From NCBI RefSeq assembly GCF_034627025.1, contig NZ_CP141050.1:1059001-1123000 (forward strand): a stretch of DNA of 64,000 nt. The letters are read 5' to 3'. The notes beneath the pieces were generated by a model. It searched no databases. It saw only the letters and a list, made by a program, of their open reading frames with translations, and was not told where the DNA came from. Position numbers and translations under genes: made by a program. Of the stretch, positions 24,804 to 34,266 are shown one piece after another. Position 1 is the first letter of the stretch; each line of letters begins with the position of its first letter. The stretch comes from Microvirga lotononidis. GTDB taxonomy: Bacteria; Pseudomonadota; Alphaproteobacteria; Rhizobiales; Beijerinckiaceae.

Positions 24804-25259
24804 CTACCCGCGCAATAGGGCGATTGCTGTTTCCGCATCGGTCCATGTGAGCTCGATGCTAGGGTCAACCTGAATGTGGAAATGCTTCTGGTGCAGCAGC
24901 ATGCCTGGATCATCATCGATAATGACGTATCGGGCTGGCCGGTGGCGTTGCAGATGACGATCGATCTCGGAGCCTCTGATCGGAAGGTCGGCAATCTCCT
25001 CCTCCGGGAGTAGATCCCGTGTCCGCCAATCCATGAAATAGCAATCCTGACCGATCCCAGCCTTGGCGAGCTTGTCCCGGCAGCCGGCGTCGCGGCGCCA
25101 AGTGCTCGCGACGACCAGGCGCACACCTGTCTGGTCGAGGATATCGACGACCATAGCGGCGGATCCTGGCGCTATGTAGCCGGCCCCGCCAAGTCTTATC
25201 GACTGATCCGTGACGATCACGTCATCGATGTCGTGATAAACGAGAGCGGTCGCGGCCAT
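24804..25259 (-). CDS. HAD-family phosphatase-like protein (Swiss-Army-Knife RNA-repair HAD type)
   Basis: The 151-residue HAD-fold protein starts MAATALVYHDIDDVI, giving the nucleophile/acid pair D10 and D12. VVASTWRRDAG supplies the motif II serine/threonine region, and YVIIDDDPGM near residue 110 gives the acidic motif IV. The pattern (S/T-WR after strand 2, late DDDxxM, then QVDPSIELTWTDAETAI) matches the HAD domains found stand-alone or in RNA-repair fusions. Phosphate-ester hydrolysis on a nucleotide or nucleic-acid end is likely; the substrate is unknown. It lies in a run of minus-strand accessory genes. Confidence 0.65.
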   Translation of the reverse strand: MAATALVYHDIDDVIVTDQSIRLGGAGYIAPGSAAMVVDILDQTGVRLVVASTWRRDAGCRDKLAKAGIGQDCYFMDWRTRDLLPEEEIADLPIRGSEIDRHLQRHRPARYVIIDDDPGMLLHQKHFHIQVDPSIELTWTDAETAIALLRG

Positions 25260-25276
25260 CTTAGGTCAATTCGATG

Positions 25277-25975
25277 TCAAGTGACCGTTCTCAGGTCATG
25301 ATTGGGGCGTCCATAAGGGGTGGGTTCCAGCAGGATGCACGCAGCTGAGCCAAGAGTCTGAGCGGCACTGCTCGTTCGCAGGTCAGGCATTGTTTCGAGC
25401 TGCCGAAGACCAGAGCGTCTGTCATTATAGTTCCGCCACCCAAGAAGCATCGTAACTCCTGGATTTGCGGGACCAGTCTGGTTCTCGAAGAGCCCCAGTA
25501 CCGTCGCTCCACTGGCGGCCATCGCGGGAAGGTAAGATTGGGCAAGGAATTCATTCGCAGTACCTTGCGAACCAACCCGCACCGCATGGATACGCAGTTC
25601 AAAGAGGTCAGCTTCGACTGGTTGGGGCGCAGTATCATCGGCCTCTGACGGATTCCAAGCAGTCGAGGCTGTGAGAAAGCGCAGATCGTAGCGCTGGACC
25701 ATCTCGCTTGTTCCATTGGTCCGTTGCCGGATCGCCTGCCACTCCTGATCTGCTCCCAGACCGGCAAAGCACCTAGACCTCTGTTCAAACCCGCCCGGCC
25801 AGCGGAGCAGCCACACGAACATGGGTACTGACGGGCCGGCGCTCACCGTCCATTGAGCAAGCCGGGGCGGGAAACCGTGTCGCTCAAAGAAGGGTGGTAG
25901 CACCTGCCCGATCCGTTCAACGAGTTCTTCCAGGCGCCCAGGGACAGCGTGGTACATCCGCAACTCGTAGAACAT
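25277..25975 (-). CDS. NIPSNAP family protein
   Basis: A 232-residue protein made of two related ferredoxin-like halves. The first opens with the family hallmark FYELRMYHAVPGRLEELVERI, the second with LFELRIHAVRVGSQGTANEFL. NIPSNAP proteins are dimeric alpha-beta barrels of uncertain activity, often beside catabolic genes. Two copies of TGTATACAAGA lie 26 bp apart within 62 bp upstream and are probable GntR operator sites, so the gene is likely co-regulated with the catabolic operon by the regulator encoded just behind it. Confidence 0.8.
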   Translation of the reverse strand: MFYELRMYHAVPGRLEELVERIGQVLPPFFERHGFPPRLAQWTVSAGPSVPMFVWLLRWPGGFEQRSRCFAGLGADQEWQAIRQRTNGTSEMVQRYDLRFLTASTAWNPSEADDTAPQPVEADLFELRIHAVRVGSQGTANEFLAQSYLPAMAASGATVLGLFENQTGPANPGVTMLLGWRNYNDRRSGLRQLETMPDLRTSSAAQTLGSAACILLEPTPYGRPNHDLRTVT

Positions 25976-26000
25976 GGCCCGTCACCTAATTCCTAATCGG

Positions 26001-26037
26001 TGTATACAAGACATCCGCCAAAAACGTGTATACAAGA
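26001..26037. promoter_or_regulatory. Two TGTATACAAGA sites upstream of the NIPSNAP gene
   Basis: TGTATACAAGA occurs at 26001-26011 and 26027-26037 with a 26-bp period, placing both on one DNA face at about 2.5 turns. The core TTGTATAC(A) on the opposite strand is typical of FCD-type GntR operators, and the gene for such a regulator ends a few bases away. Confidence 0.55.
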
Positions 26038-26046
26038 TTACCACCC

Positions 26047-26772
26047 CTAGGCGGAATCTGAGCTTTCGCCAACATCTTTCGCTGCCCGCATCACAGCCAA
26101 GCCGTTAAGGTAATGAGGCTCCATCAAGGCGCTGAGCCTGTCCCCATCCCGGGCTACAAGAGCTGATTGCATCGCCTCGTGCTCGCGCAGGGCAGCATCC
26201 CATCGGGATGGATAAAGGTTGGCAGCGGAGCGGGCGCGGCGCACGCGAGGAGCGAGCAGGTCCCACACTTCCAAGAGAACAAAATTGTGGGAAGCTGCGA
26301 CAATCCCACGATGGATGTCCTGATTGAGCGCGATGTATCGAGGCAGATCGCGCTGCACATAGGCAATCATCATCTGATGATGCGAGATCGTGATCGCCGC
26401 GATCTCCTCATCGCTGGCCTTGACACACGCCAGCTTAGCCGCCGCAGCCTCGATATGGCCGACCGTCTGATAGAGCGCCTCGACCTCGTCGAGATCGAGC
26501 GGCGCTACAATGGCGCCCCGGTTTGGGACAAGCCGGACCAACCCTTCGCTTGCCAGCGTCCGAATGGCCTCACGCAATGGAGTTCTGGAGATCCCGAGGT
26601 CTTCGCAGAGTTCCTTCTCCCTCAGGGGAGCCCCCGGCAGAAGCTGGCCTGAAACGATCCTTTCCCGCAGCGCGGTAACTGCTGCGCCATGGAGGCGGCC
26701 CTTGCGCCCCCCAACGGACTCAATCGGTGAAGACGTCTCGTCCCGGACGTCAGCAGGGAGATCTGAATACAT
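26047..26772 (-). CDS. GntR-family transcriptional regulator, FCD (FadR) subfamily
   Basis: A 241-residue regulator. The winged helix-turn-helix is evident in LREKELCEDLGISRTPLREAIRTLASEGLVRLVPNRGAIVA (about residues 50-90). The FCD ligand domain follows, with an acidic DLDEVEALYQ start and histidines (HRGIV, EHEAM) placed as in metal-binding FCD proteins. It probably represses the divergent catabolic operon until an organic acid binds. Sites of the GTATGCAC type lie before its own start and before the operon. I start at 26772; ATG codons at 26775 and 26817 are alternatives. Confidence 0.9.
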   Translation of the reverse strand: MYSDLPADVRDETSSPIESVGGRKGRLHGAAVTALRERIVSGQLLPGAPLREKELCEDLGISRTPLREAIRTLASEGLVRLVPNRGAIVAPLDLDEVEALYQTVGHIEAAAAKLACVKASDEEIAAITISHHQMMIAYVQRDLPRYIALNQDIHRGIVAASHNFVLLEVWDLLAPRVRRARSAANLYPSRWDAALREHEAMQSALVARDGDRLSALMEPHYLNGLAVMRAAKDVGESSDSA

Positions 26773-26779
26773 CATGAGA

Positions 26780-26860
26780 TATGTATGCACCACTCTTGCG
26801 CCCGAGACAAACATCAAAAAGGGAACGAGGGGTGTTGACGTTCCTGGAATTTGTATGCAC
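26780..26860. promoter_or_regulatory. Two GTATGCAC sites in the divergent promoter region
   Basis: TATGTATGCAC (26780-26790) and TTGTATGCAC (26851-26860) share TGTATGCAC and resemble the TGTATACAAGA pair before the NIPSNAP gene. They lie in the region between the GntR gene and the catabolic operon and fit autoregulation plus control of the operon. Confidence 0.5.
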
Positions 26861-27125
26861 GCTAGCTGACAATAACCGGGGCGCTTCGACGATCCCGGGT
26901 TAGGGAGAACGCCATGGCCATTTCAGGCTGCATCGCGCTTTGGCGCGAAGGGTCCCTTGCGCGCACTTTAACCCCGACACCGACGGCATCGTGTGCGTCG
27001 ATCGAACCGTTCCTCCAGCAACACCACGTGGCGGAGCCCCGGGCTGAGACTTTGATCTCAAACAAGGTGGCGCCTCTGCAAGAGGCCGGCAGCAACCCGG
27101 GCAAGCGTGTTCGAAGGACACCGCT
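26861..27125 (+). promoter_or_regulatory. Leader/promoter region of the catabolic operon
   Basis: About 265 bases upstream of the dehydrogenase gene contain no supported gene. The stretch follows the operator at 26851-26860 and ends with GAAGGACACCGCT before the ATG. Short frames here have poor coding quality. A long untranslated leader is likely. Confidence 0.4.
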
Positions 27126-28016
27126 ATGACAGGAGCGAGGCCGCGGCTCGGGTTCGTCGGCATCGGCCTAATGGGTGAGGGGATGACCCGTCGCCTTCTC
27201 GACCGAGGCTGGACCGTGACAGTCTGGAATCAGGAGCCGGAGCGCCTCGATATGGTCATCCCGCACGGCGCAGTCGCTGCGGCAAGTCCGGCTGCCGTGG
27301 CAGATGCCAGTGATTTCGTCCTGATGTGCGTGCTCCATACAGAAGCGGTGCGGCGATGCGTGTTTGCACCGGATGGAATTGCGGCGGCGCAAAACAAGCC
27401 ACGCATCGTCATTGACCTCTCCACAGCTGATCCAGAGGCCACTCGCGAGATGGCCATGCGCCTGCGCACCGAGACCGGGACGAGTTGGGTTGATGCCCCG
27501 ATCTCCGGCGGTCCAGGGGCCGCGCGCCAGGGCACTATGACCATAATGGCCGGTGGCGAGCCCAGCGATATCGAGGCGATCCAGCCGATCATGGACGACC
27601 TCGCCGCCAATTTCACCCCCATGGGTCCGGTCGGGGCCGGGCAAACCACCAAGATCATCAACCAGGCAATTGTCGGGACTGGTTATGTGCTGATGGCCGA
27701 AGCCGTTGTGCTCGCCGAAGCAGCGGGTATTGCGGCTGAGCGTCTCCCACAGTGCCTCGCGGGAGGTGCGGCCGACAGCGTCCTGCTGCAGACGATATAC
27801 CGGCAGATGAAGGCACGCGATTTCGCGCCGCCCAAGGGCTATGCCCGCCAGCTTCTCAAGGATCTGAAGGCAGTCGTGGATTTCGAGCGCACGGCTGGCC
27901 TGTCCCTCCCGATCGTCGAAACCGCCTGTGACCGATACGCCGCCTATGTCGGGAAGGGCAATGAGATGGAGGACTCAGCATCCATCGTACGTCTTTATGA
28001 GGGAACGGGATCATGA
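27126..28016 (+). CDS. 3-hydroxyisobutyrate-dehydrogenase-like NAD(P)-dependent oxidoreductase
   Basis: A 296-residue beta-hydroxyacid dehydrogenase. The Rossmann motif GIGLMG is at 12-17, the substrate motif DAPISGGP at 123-130 and the catalytic lysine K176 in GQTTKIINQ, all as in GarR/MmsB-type enzymes. It should interconvert a beta-hydroxy acid and its semialdehyde or keto acid in the cytoplasm. It is first gene of the plus-strand catabolic operon and overlaps the amidohydrolase gene by 4 bp (ATGA). GAAGGA lies before the ATG. Tartronate semialdehyde-type or branched substrates are both possible. Confidence 0.9.
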   Translation: MTGARPRLGFVGIGLMGEGMTRRLLDRGWTVTVWNQEPERLDMVIPHGAVAAASPAAVADASDFVLMCVLHTEAVRRCVFAPDGIAAAQNKPRIVIDLSTADPEATREMAMRLRTETGTSWVDAPISGGPGAARQGTMTIMAGGEPSDIEAIQPIMDDLAANFTPMGPVGAGQTTKIINQAIVGTGYVLMAEAVVLAEAAGIAAERLPQCLAGGAADSVLLQTIYRQMKARDFAPPKGYARQLLKDLKAVVDFERTAGLSLPIVETACDRYAAYVGKGNEMEDSASIVRLYEGTGS

Positions 28017-28924
28017 GCGACACCAGGGCCGAGATTCCGATCATTGATGCGCATCAGCATTTCTGGAATCTCAGTACGAACTATTACCCTTGGCTTCAGG
28101 ATCCGGACCCGATCCCCTTTCGATACGGCGACTACTCCGCGCTCAAGCGCAACTACCTCCCTGCCGACCTGCGACGTGACATTGGCTCATACCGGGTCGT
28201 GAAAACGATTCACATCGAAGCTGAGTGGGATCGGTCGCGGCCGGTGGCTGAGACCGAATGGCTGCATGACCTCTCGCGCCGCGAAGGCCTTCCGACAGTC
28301 TGCGTGGCTCATGCGGCTCTGGACGCGCCAGATGCTGATGAGACGCTTTACCGGCAAAGCCGCGTCTCTATCGTGCGTGGCATTCGCCACAAACCCACTG
28401 CAGCGGGCTCCCCTGGTGAGGCGAAGCGTGGCGCACCAGGATCAATGGACGATCCACAATGGCGCAAAGGATATGCGATCCTAGGATGCCTCGGTCTGTC
28501 CTTTGATCTGCAGACGCCTTGGTGGCACTTGGACGCCGCCTCGGAACTCGCACGCGATTTTCCAAACACACAAATCATCATCAATCACACCGGCCTGCCT
28601 GCCGATCGCAGCCCAGAGGGGCTCGCCGCGTGGCGCAGTGCCCTTGAGAAGGTGGCGACCTGCCCGAACATTGCTATCAAGATCTCCGGCCTCGGACAGA
28701 AGGGGCGTCCCTGGAGCTTGGAGAGCAATGCGCCAGTGATCCGCGACGCCATTGCGATCTTCGGAGCCGATCGAGCCATGTTCGCTAGCAACTACCCCGT
28801 GGACAGCCTCGTGGCCTCCTACGGAACGATTGTAGCGGGCTTCCTAGCGGCGATCGCAGACCGCCCGATGGCGGAGCAGTATCAGCTGACCCACGACAGC
28901 GCAGAGCGGATCTATCGCCTCTGA
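28013..28924 (+). CDS. Amidohydrolase family 2 (TIM-barrel) hydrolase
   Basis: A 303-residue metal-dependent hydrolase with the opening IIDAHQHFW (D12, H14, H16) of the amidohydrolase-2 family, INHTGLPADR (later metal-ligand histidine) and FASNYPVDSL near the end, where a metal-site Asp usually follows 'SNWPV'. The family includes fuconolactonase, rhamnonolactonase and 2-pyrone-4,6-dicarboxylate lactonase, so lactone or carboxylate hydrolysis is plausible. It is translationally coupled to the dehydrogenase (4-bp overlap) and lies 51 bp before the RraA-like gene. Confidence 0.85.
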   Translation: MSDTRAEIPIIDAHQHFWNLSTNYYPWLQDPDPIPFRYGDYSALKRNYLPADLRRDIGSYRVVKTIHIEAEWDRSRPVAETEWLHDLSRREGLPTVCVAHAALDAPDADETLYRQSRVSIVRGIRHKPTAAGSPGEAKRGAPGSMDDPQWRKGYAILGCLGLSFDLQTPWWHLDAASELARDFPNTQIIINHTGLPADRSPEGLAAWRSALEKVATCPNIAIKISGLGQKGRPWSLESNAPVIRDAIAIFGADRAMFASNYPVDSLVASYGTIVAGFLAAIADRPMAEQYQLTHDSAERIYRL

Positions 28925-28975
28925 CCTCTTTCAACCACGGGCTCATGAGTTCGTCCAACCCAGCAGGAGAGCAGA

Positions 28976-29764
28976 ATGGATACCAAAGTCGCTTCCACTA
29001 TGGGAACCAACACCGCAGGCCAGCCGGATGCATTTCGAATCCGCAAATACTTTGAGCCGTTGCGGGTCGTTGACGTTTGCGATGCCCTTGACGGGATCGG
29101 ATACTTCAACATCGGCCTGGTCTCGGAAGATATTCGACCACTCTGGCTCGGGATGCGATTCTGGGGTGTCGCCTACACGCTGCGCTGTGTTCCATCCAAC
29201 AAGCCGATGTGGAAGCTTGATACCACGGAAGACATCGTCAATGCCCATGGGATCTGGTTCGACAAGGTCGGACGGGGCGCACTCGGCTTCAACGACGAAA
29301 TCCAGCCTGGGCATGTGGTTGTGACCGACGTCGGGGGCGCCGACAACGTCGGGCTCTGGGGCTCGGAAAACACCCTTCGCGCCGTCAAAGCTGGGGCCGT
29401 TGGGATCATCACCAACGGGCAATGCCGCGATACCGCTGAGATCCTGCAGCAGAAGACGCCGGTTTGCGCTAAGAGCCGCGGCCGCACGATCATTCCCGGC
29501 CGCATCGAGGCCGTCGAGACCCAAACCACAATCGGCTTTGGCGGAGCCCAGGTTCGTCCAGGCGACATCGTTGGCTGCGACGACGATGGCCTCGTGGTCG
29601 TTCCTCTCGAAGTCGCCGAAGAGGTAGCGCGCCATGCCAAGGCAGTGCTCATTGCCGACATGAAGTCGCGAAAGAGCCATTACGAAGCGCTCGGAATGCC
29701 CGTCGATAGGACGGTCGATTTTGCTGCGGTTGACGAGTACTACGCCGCACTCGACCGGGCCTAA
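28976..29764 (+). CDS. RraA-like aldolase/decarboxylase family protein
   Basis: A 262-residue RraA-fold protein: VVDVCDALDG near the N-terminus, GHVVVTDVGGADNVGLWGSE (the GDVLVxD...xAxxGE equivalent) and AVGIITNGQCRD (GxVxDGxxRD equivalent), then the VRPGDIVGCDDDGLVVVP end. Members act as 4-hydroxy-4-methyl-2-oxoglutarate/oxaloacetate aldolases or related enzymes on oxo acids. In this operon it most likely cleaves a keto acid from the substrate. The usual 'DG..RD' appears as NGQCRD. GGAG before the ATG supports the start. Confidence 0.85.
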   Translation: MDTKVASTMGTNTAGQPDAFRIRKYFEPLRVVDVCDALDGIGYFNIGLVSEDIRPLWLGMRFWGVAYTLRCVPSNKPMWKLDTTEDIVNAHGIWFDKVGRGALGFNDEIQPGHVVVTDVGGADNVGLWGSENTLRAVKAGAVGIITNGQCRDTAEILQQKTPVCAKSRGRTIIPGRIEAVETQTTIGFGGAQVRPGDIVGCDDDGLVVVPLEVAEEVARHAKAVLIADMKSRKSHYEALGMPVDRTVDFAAVDEYYAALDRA

Positions 29765-29770
29765 GACACA

Positions 29771-29807
29771 TCCCGGCCGGCGCGCCTCGGAGTGCCTCCG
29801 GCCGGGA
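29771..29807 (+). other. Strong intercistronic hairpin before the solute-binding protein gene
   Basis: TCCCGGCCGG (29771-29780) pairs perfectly with CCGGCCGGGA (29798-29807) across a 17-base loop. No T tract follows, so a partial terminator or an mRNA-stability element is more likely than a true terminator. A second hairpin lies after the next gene. Confidence 0.6.
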
Positions 29808-29884
29808 CCACTCCGCATCGGCGGCGGCTCCGCCGGAGATCAAGCAGACCTCTGCCAAGGAGGCTCGGAACAACGGAGGAAACG

Positions 29885-31135
29885 ATGACGAAGATGAGCT
29901 ATTTGACCACCGGTCTCGTACTCGGCGCATCTCTTACAATGAACGGTCTCGCTCAGGCGGCCCCGGTCGAGCTGCAGTTCTGGGAGGGGCACAGCGTTCA
30001 GGAGGAGACGGCGACGATCAAGATGATCGAGGCCTTCGAAAAAGCCAACCCGGATATCAAGATTACTCGGACCAAGGTCAACTTCGGCGGGAATTTCGAG
30101 AAAATCACGACAGCGGTCGCATCTGGTACGGCACCGGACGTCACTCCGATCTGGAGCGGGTTCCTGACCCAATTCGCCGCCTCCGGATCTCTCATTGATC
30201 TGAACAAGTACGGAGCGGCGGATATCAAGAACAGCATTTACCCGGCCTCCTGGAACTACGTCCAGTATAAGGACGGCGTCTATGGCGTACCATACGCTCA
30301 GGACCCGCGGATGATCGTCTACAACCTTGATGCCTTCAAGGAGGTCGGACTGGAGAAAGGCCCTGCAACCCTCGACGAACTGTACACCTCGGCGAAGGCG
30401 CTTTCCAAGAAGTCTGGAAACGCCGTTGAACGCTATGGCTTGGCCGTAGGGGATCAGGACAATATCATCTACTTCTTCGTCAGCCTGCTTTATGCCAATG
30501 GTGGACAGGTGTTCAATGCCGACGAGACCGAAGTGGCCTTCAACAGCGATGCCGGCATGAAGGCAGCCGGCTTCCTCAGCAAAATGGCACGCGAAGGGCT
30601 CGTCTCCACCAACGTGCCGCAGGACAACATGCGCAGTGGTTTGCTCACTGGCCGCTTCGGGATGATTTTCGATGGTCCGTGGATTTTCTATGCGGCCGCG
30701 AATCTCGGAAAGCCGGCGCAACCCTTCGATGTGGTGCCATTCCCGTCCGCGACACCCGGTGGTCCGTCGGGAACAGTCGCGAGTGTGGGAGCCTACACAG
30801 CCTTTGCGTCCAGTAAGCACCCCGAGGAAGCGGCGAAGTTCGTGAAGTTCATGGCGTCTCCAGAGGCGCAGCAGTACCGCATCCAGGTGCTCAAGACCGG
30901 TGTCTCCCCGGCGGTTGTAAACGAGCCCTACGCAAAAGAAACGTTCCAGAAGGTGCCGGCCCTCGCCAAGGCGCAGGAGATCGCCGCCAACGTCAAGATC
31001 TATCCGGTCCAGGCCAAGTGGACGAAGGTCGTCGATGCGCTGCGGCCAGCTCTCGAAGCGATCAGTTCAGGAGCTGATCCTCAGGAGACCATCAACAATG
31101 CCGCGCGTCAGGCCAATCGCGGCCTGCGGCGTTAA
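29885..31135 (+). CDS. ABC transporter solute-binding protein, carbohydrate type (family 1)
   Basis: A 416-residue periplasmic protein with a signal peptide (MTKMSYLTTGLVLGASLTMN then QAAPVELQFW). The family 1 pattern is clear: QFWEGHSVQEETATIKMIEAFEKANPDIKI, DVTPIWSGFLTQFAASGSLIDL, YGVPYAQDPRMIVYN and FDGPWIFYAA. It captures a sugar or sugar-like solute for the two permeases encoded downstream. Strong hairpins on both sides suggest its message is stabilised relative to the membrane subunits. The ATG at 29885 is chosen because the signal peptide begins there and an AACAACGGAGGAAACG site precedes it. Confidence 0.92.
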   Translation: MTKMSYLTTGLVLGASLTMNGLAQAAPVELQFWEGHSVQEETATIKMIEAFEKANPDIKITRTKVNFGGNFEKITTAVASGTAPDVTPIWSGFLTQFAASGSLIDLNKYGAADIKNSIYPASWNYVQYKDGVYGVPYAQDPRMIVYNLDAFKEVGLEKGPATLDELYTSAKALSKKSGNAVERYGLAVGDQDNIIYFFVSLLYANGGQVFNADETEVAFNSDAGMKAAGFLSKMAREGLVSTNVPQDNMRSGLLTGRFGMIFDGPWIFYAAANLGKPAQPFDVVPFPSATPGGPSGTVASVGAYTAFASSKHPEEAAKFVKFMASPEAQQYRIQVLKTGVSPAVVNEPYAKETFQKVPALAKAQEIAANVKIYPVQAKWTKVVDALRPALEAISSGADPQETINNAARQANRGLRR

Positions 31136-31142
31136 GACCTCC

Positions 31143-31165
31143 GGCGCGACCGCTGCGGTCGCGCC
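31143..31165 (+). other. Strong intercistronic hairpin after the solute-binding protein gene
   Basis: GGCGCGACCG (31143-31152) pairs perfectly with CGGTCGCGCC (31156-31165) around a 3-base loop. It lacks a T tract. Such hairpins behind solute-binding protein genes typically limit read-through and protect the upstream mRNA. Confidence 0.65.
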
Positions 31166-31192
31166 GCCCCACACCGTTCCTGCCAGGAGTGA

Positions 31193-32071
31193 ATGATGGG
31201 CCTGAATCGGCAGAAGATCATCCTTGGATCTGTCTTCCTTGGCTTGCCGTTGGCTTGGCTGACCTTCTTCGTGGTGTTCCCGATCCTACTCGTCGTCTAC
31301 CTGAGTTTTACGAGCTACGACATTCTTGGGTCACCCAAATGGATTGGTCTGCTCAACTATGAGGACCTTCTGGACGACGATGTATTCTGGACCGCGGTAC
31401 TGAACACAGCCTATTACACGATTGTGACTGTTCCGGTCGGCATGGCCCTGTCACTTCTGCTTGCTCTATTCATAAATCGCAGGCTACCGGGCGTCGGCTT
31501 CTTCCGCACCGTCTATTATGCTCCAGTCGTTGCGCCGCTTGTCACGACAGCTCTTGTCTGGATGTTGTTCTATTCGGAGACGACCGGTCTGTTCAATTAT
31601 CTTCTGGCGCTGCTCGGCTTCGCGCCGAAGCAGTGGCTCAGCAGCAGCACGTGGGCAATGCCCAGCGTCATCGTTATGAGCATCTGGAAAGGGCTTGGCT
31701 TCAATATGGTGATCTTCCTTGCCGGACTTCAGTCGATCCCCCGCGAGCTCTATGAGGCAGCCTCCCTTGACGGTGCCGGATCGACCAGCAGCTTCCGGTA
31801 CATTACGCTGCCGCTGCTGGCACCTTCGACCGTCTATGTGACAATCACCTCGATCATCGCGTCGTTCCAGGTGTTCTCGCAGGTCTTTGTCATGACGGGC
31901 GGGGGGCCGAACAACTCGACCACGACCATCGTACACCAGATCTACAGGACTGCATTTGTTCATCTTGAGGTTGGCTACGCTTCTGCGATGGCACTTGCCT
32001 TGTTTGTCATCCTGGTGGCCGTGTCGATGGTGAACCTACGGCTTGTCGCCCGCAAAGAGATCTACGGATAG
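31193..32071 (+). CDS. ABC transporter permease, MalF/UgpA type
   Basis: A 292-residue inner-membrane protein with about six hydrophobic segments, beginning with FLGLPLAWLTFFVVFPILLVV. The EAA loop that contacts the ATPase is visible as ELYEAASLDGAGSTSSFRYITLPLL. GGAGTGA precedes two adjacent ATG codons (31193, 31196). It pairs with the second permease six bases downstream to form the translocation path of the operon's carbohydrate-type importer. Confidence 0.92.
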   Translation: MMGLNRQKIILGSVFLGLPLAWLTFFVVFPILLVVYLSFTSYDILGSPKWIGLLNYEDLLDDDVFWTAVLNTAYYTIVTVPVGMALSLLLALFINRRLPGVGFFRTVYYAPVVAPLVTTALVWMLFYSETTGLFNYLLALLGFAPKQWLSSSTWAMPSVIVMSIWKGLGFNMVIFLAGLQSIPRELYEAASLDGAGSTSSFRYITLPLLAPSTVYVTITSIIASFQVFSQVFVMTGGGPNNSTTTIVHQIYRTAFVHLEVGYASAMALALFVILVAVSMVNLRLVARKEIYG

Positions 32072-32077
32072 TCACAC

Positions 32078-33022
32078 ATGACCGCAAATCCGACAGCTTT
32101 TACCAGCGAACTCACACGTGACGGTCGTGTGGAGTTGAGCGTACGCCCGGCAGTCCGAAGGCTTCTAAAGGATTGGTTCGGGTTCTACCTGCCAGCCACT
32201 GTCATTGCGCTCGTCATGCTGTTCCCGTTTTTCTGGATGATCTCGATCGCGTTGCGGTCTGAGCCGGAGATCTACACTTATCCGCCTCACATTTTTCCGG
32301 AGACGATCCGCTGGGACAACTTTGCCCGGATCTGGTCAGATCCCCGCATGAAAATGGGCCTGCTGTTCTGGAACACCCTGATCTATGCGACCGTCCGAAC
32401 ATTCCTGCAGCTGCTCCTCTCCAGCATGGCAGCCTTCGTGCTGGCCCGCTATCGCTTCCCCGGACGAGACGCAATCTTCTTCGCCATCCTCGCCACCGTC
32501 ATGATTCCTCACGAGGTGCTGGTCATCCCCCTTTTCGTGATCATGAAGCACATGCCACTGGCAGGGGGAAACGACTGGCTCGGCATGGGTGGGACCGGCT
32601 GGCTTGACAGCTTCAAGGGTCTGATCCTTCCGGGCATCGTGAGTGGCTATTCGATCTTCTTCCTCCGCCAGTTCTTTCTTAATATGTCATCTGAGCTCGA
32701 GGACGCCGCCCGGATCGATGGCGCCAGTGAATTTGGCATCTACTGGCGCATCACGCTGCCGATGGCGATTCCGGCCCTGACGACGCTTGGCGTCTTCAGC
32801 TTTCAGTTTGCCTGGTCCGACTTCATGTGGCCGCTCATCATCACGAACAGTGATCATATCAAGACCATCCAGCTTGGTCTTGCTGTGCTGCAATCAAGCG
32901 AGGGAACCGAGTGGTCGCTCCTGATGACCGGTGCAGTGATCGCGACGCTCCCACTGATATCGCTCTTCGTTCTGCTCCAGCGATTCATCTCAACGGGCAT
33001 CAGCTTTGGTGTTGGGCGATAA
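32078..33022 (+). CDS. ABC transporter permease, MalG/UgpE type
   Basis: A 314-residue inner-membrane protein with six hydrophobic segments; the first is [20 protein letters not shown] after a polar N-terminal extension of ~35 residues. The EAA motif is [20 protein letters not shown] and the family feature [15 protein letters not shown] follows segment one. It starts 6 bp after the MalF-type gene and is followed by the ATPase gene 43 bp on. Confidence 0.92.
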   Translation: MTANPTAFTSELTRDGRVELSVRPAVRRLLKDWFGFYLPATVIALVMLFPFFWMISIALRSEPEIYTYPPHIFPETIRWDNFARIWSDPRMKMGLLFWNTLIYATVRTFLQLLLSSMAAFVLARYRFPGRDAIFFAILATVMIPHEVLVIPLFVIMKHMPLAGGNDWLGMGGTGWLDSFKGLILPGIVSGYSIFFLRQFFLNMSSELEDAARIDGASEFGIYWRITLPMAIPALTTLGVFSFQFAWSDFMWPLIITNSDHIKTIQLGLAVLQSSEGTEWSLLMTGAVIATLPLISLFVLLQRFISTGISFGVGR

Positions 33023-33065
33023 GCGCCTTAGCCGGCGTCTGGACACGATCGGAAGGTATACAGAA

Positions 33066-34124
<1,059 letters not shown>

Positions 34125-34266
34125 ACGTCTGACTGAACGAGTGCGATTTGGTGGCATTTGGCCAGGTAGGAAGCCTTGTTCGATGCAAGACACGGTCAAC
34201 AACAAGTCAGAAGGGCGATTGATTCGCCCGGAACCTGCTCTCGTAGGATGAAGAAGGACCCTCCGA

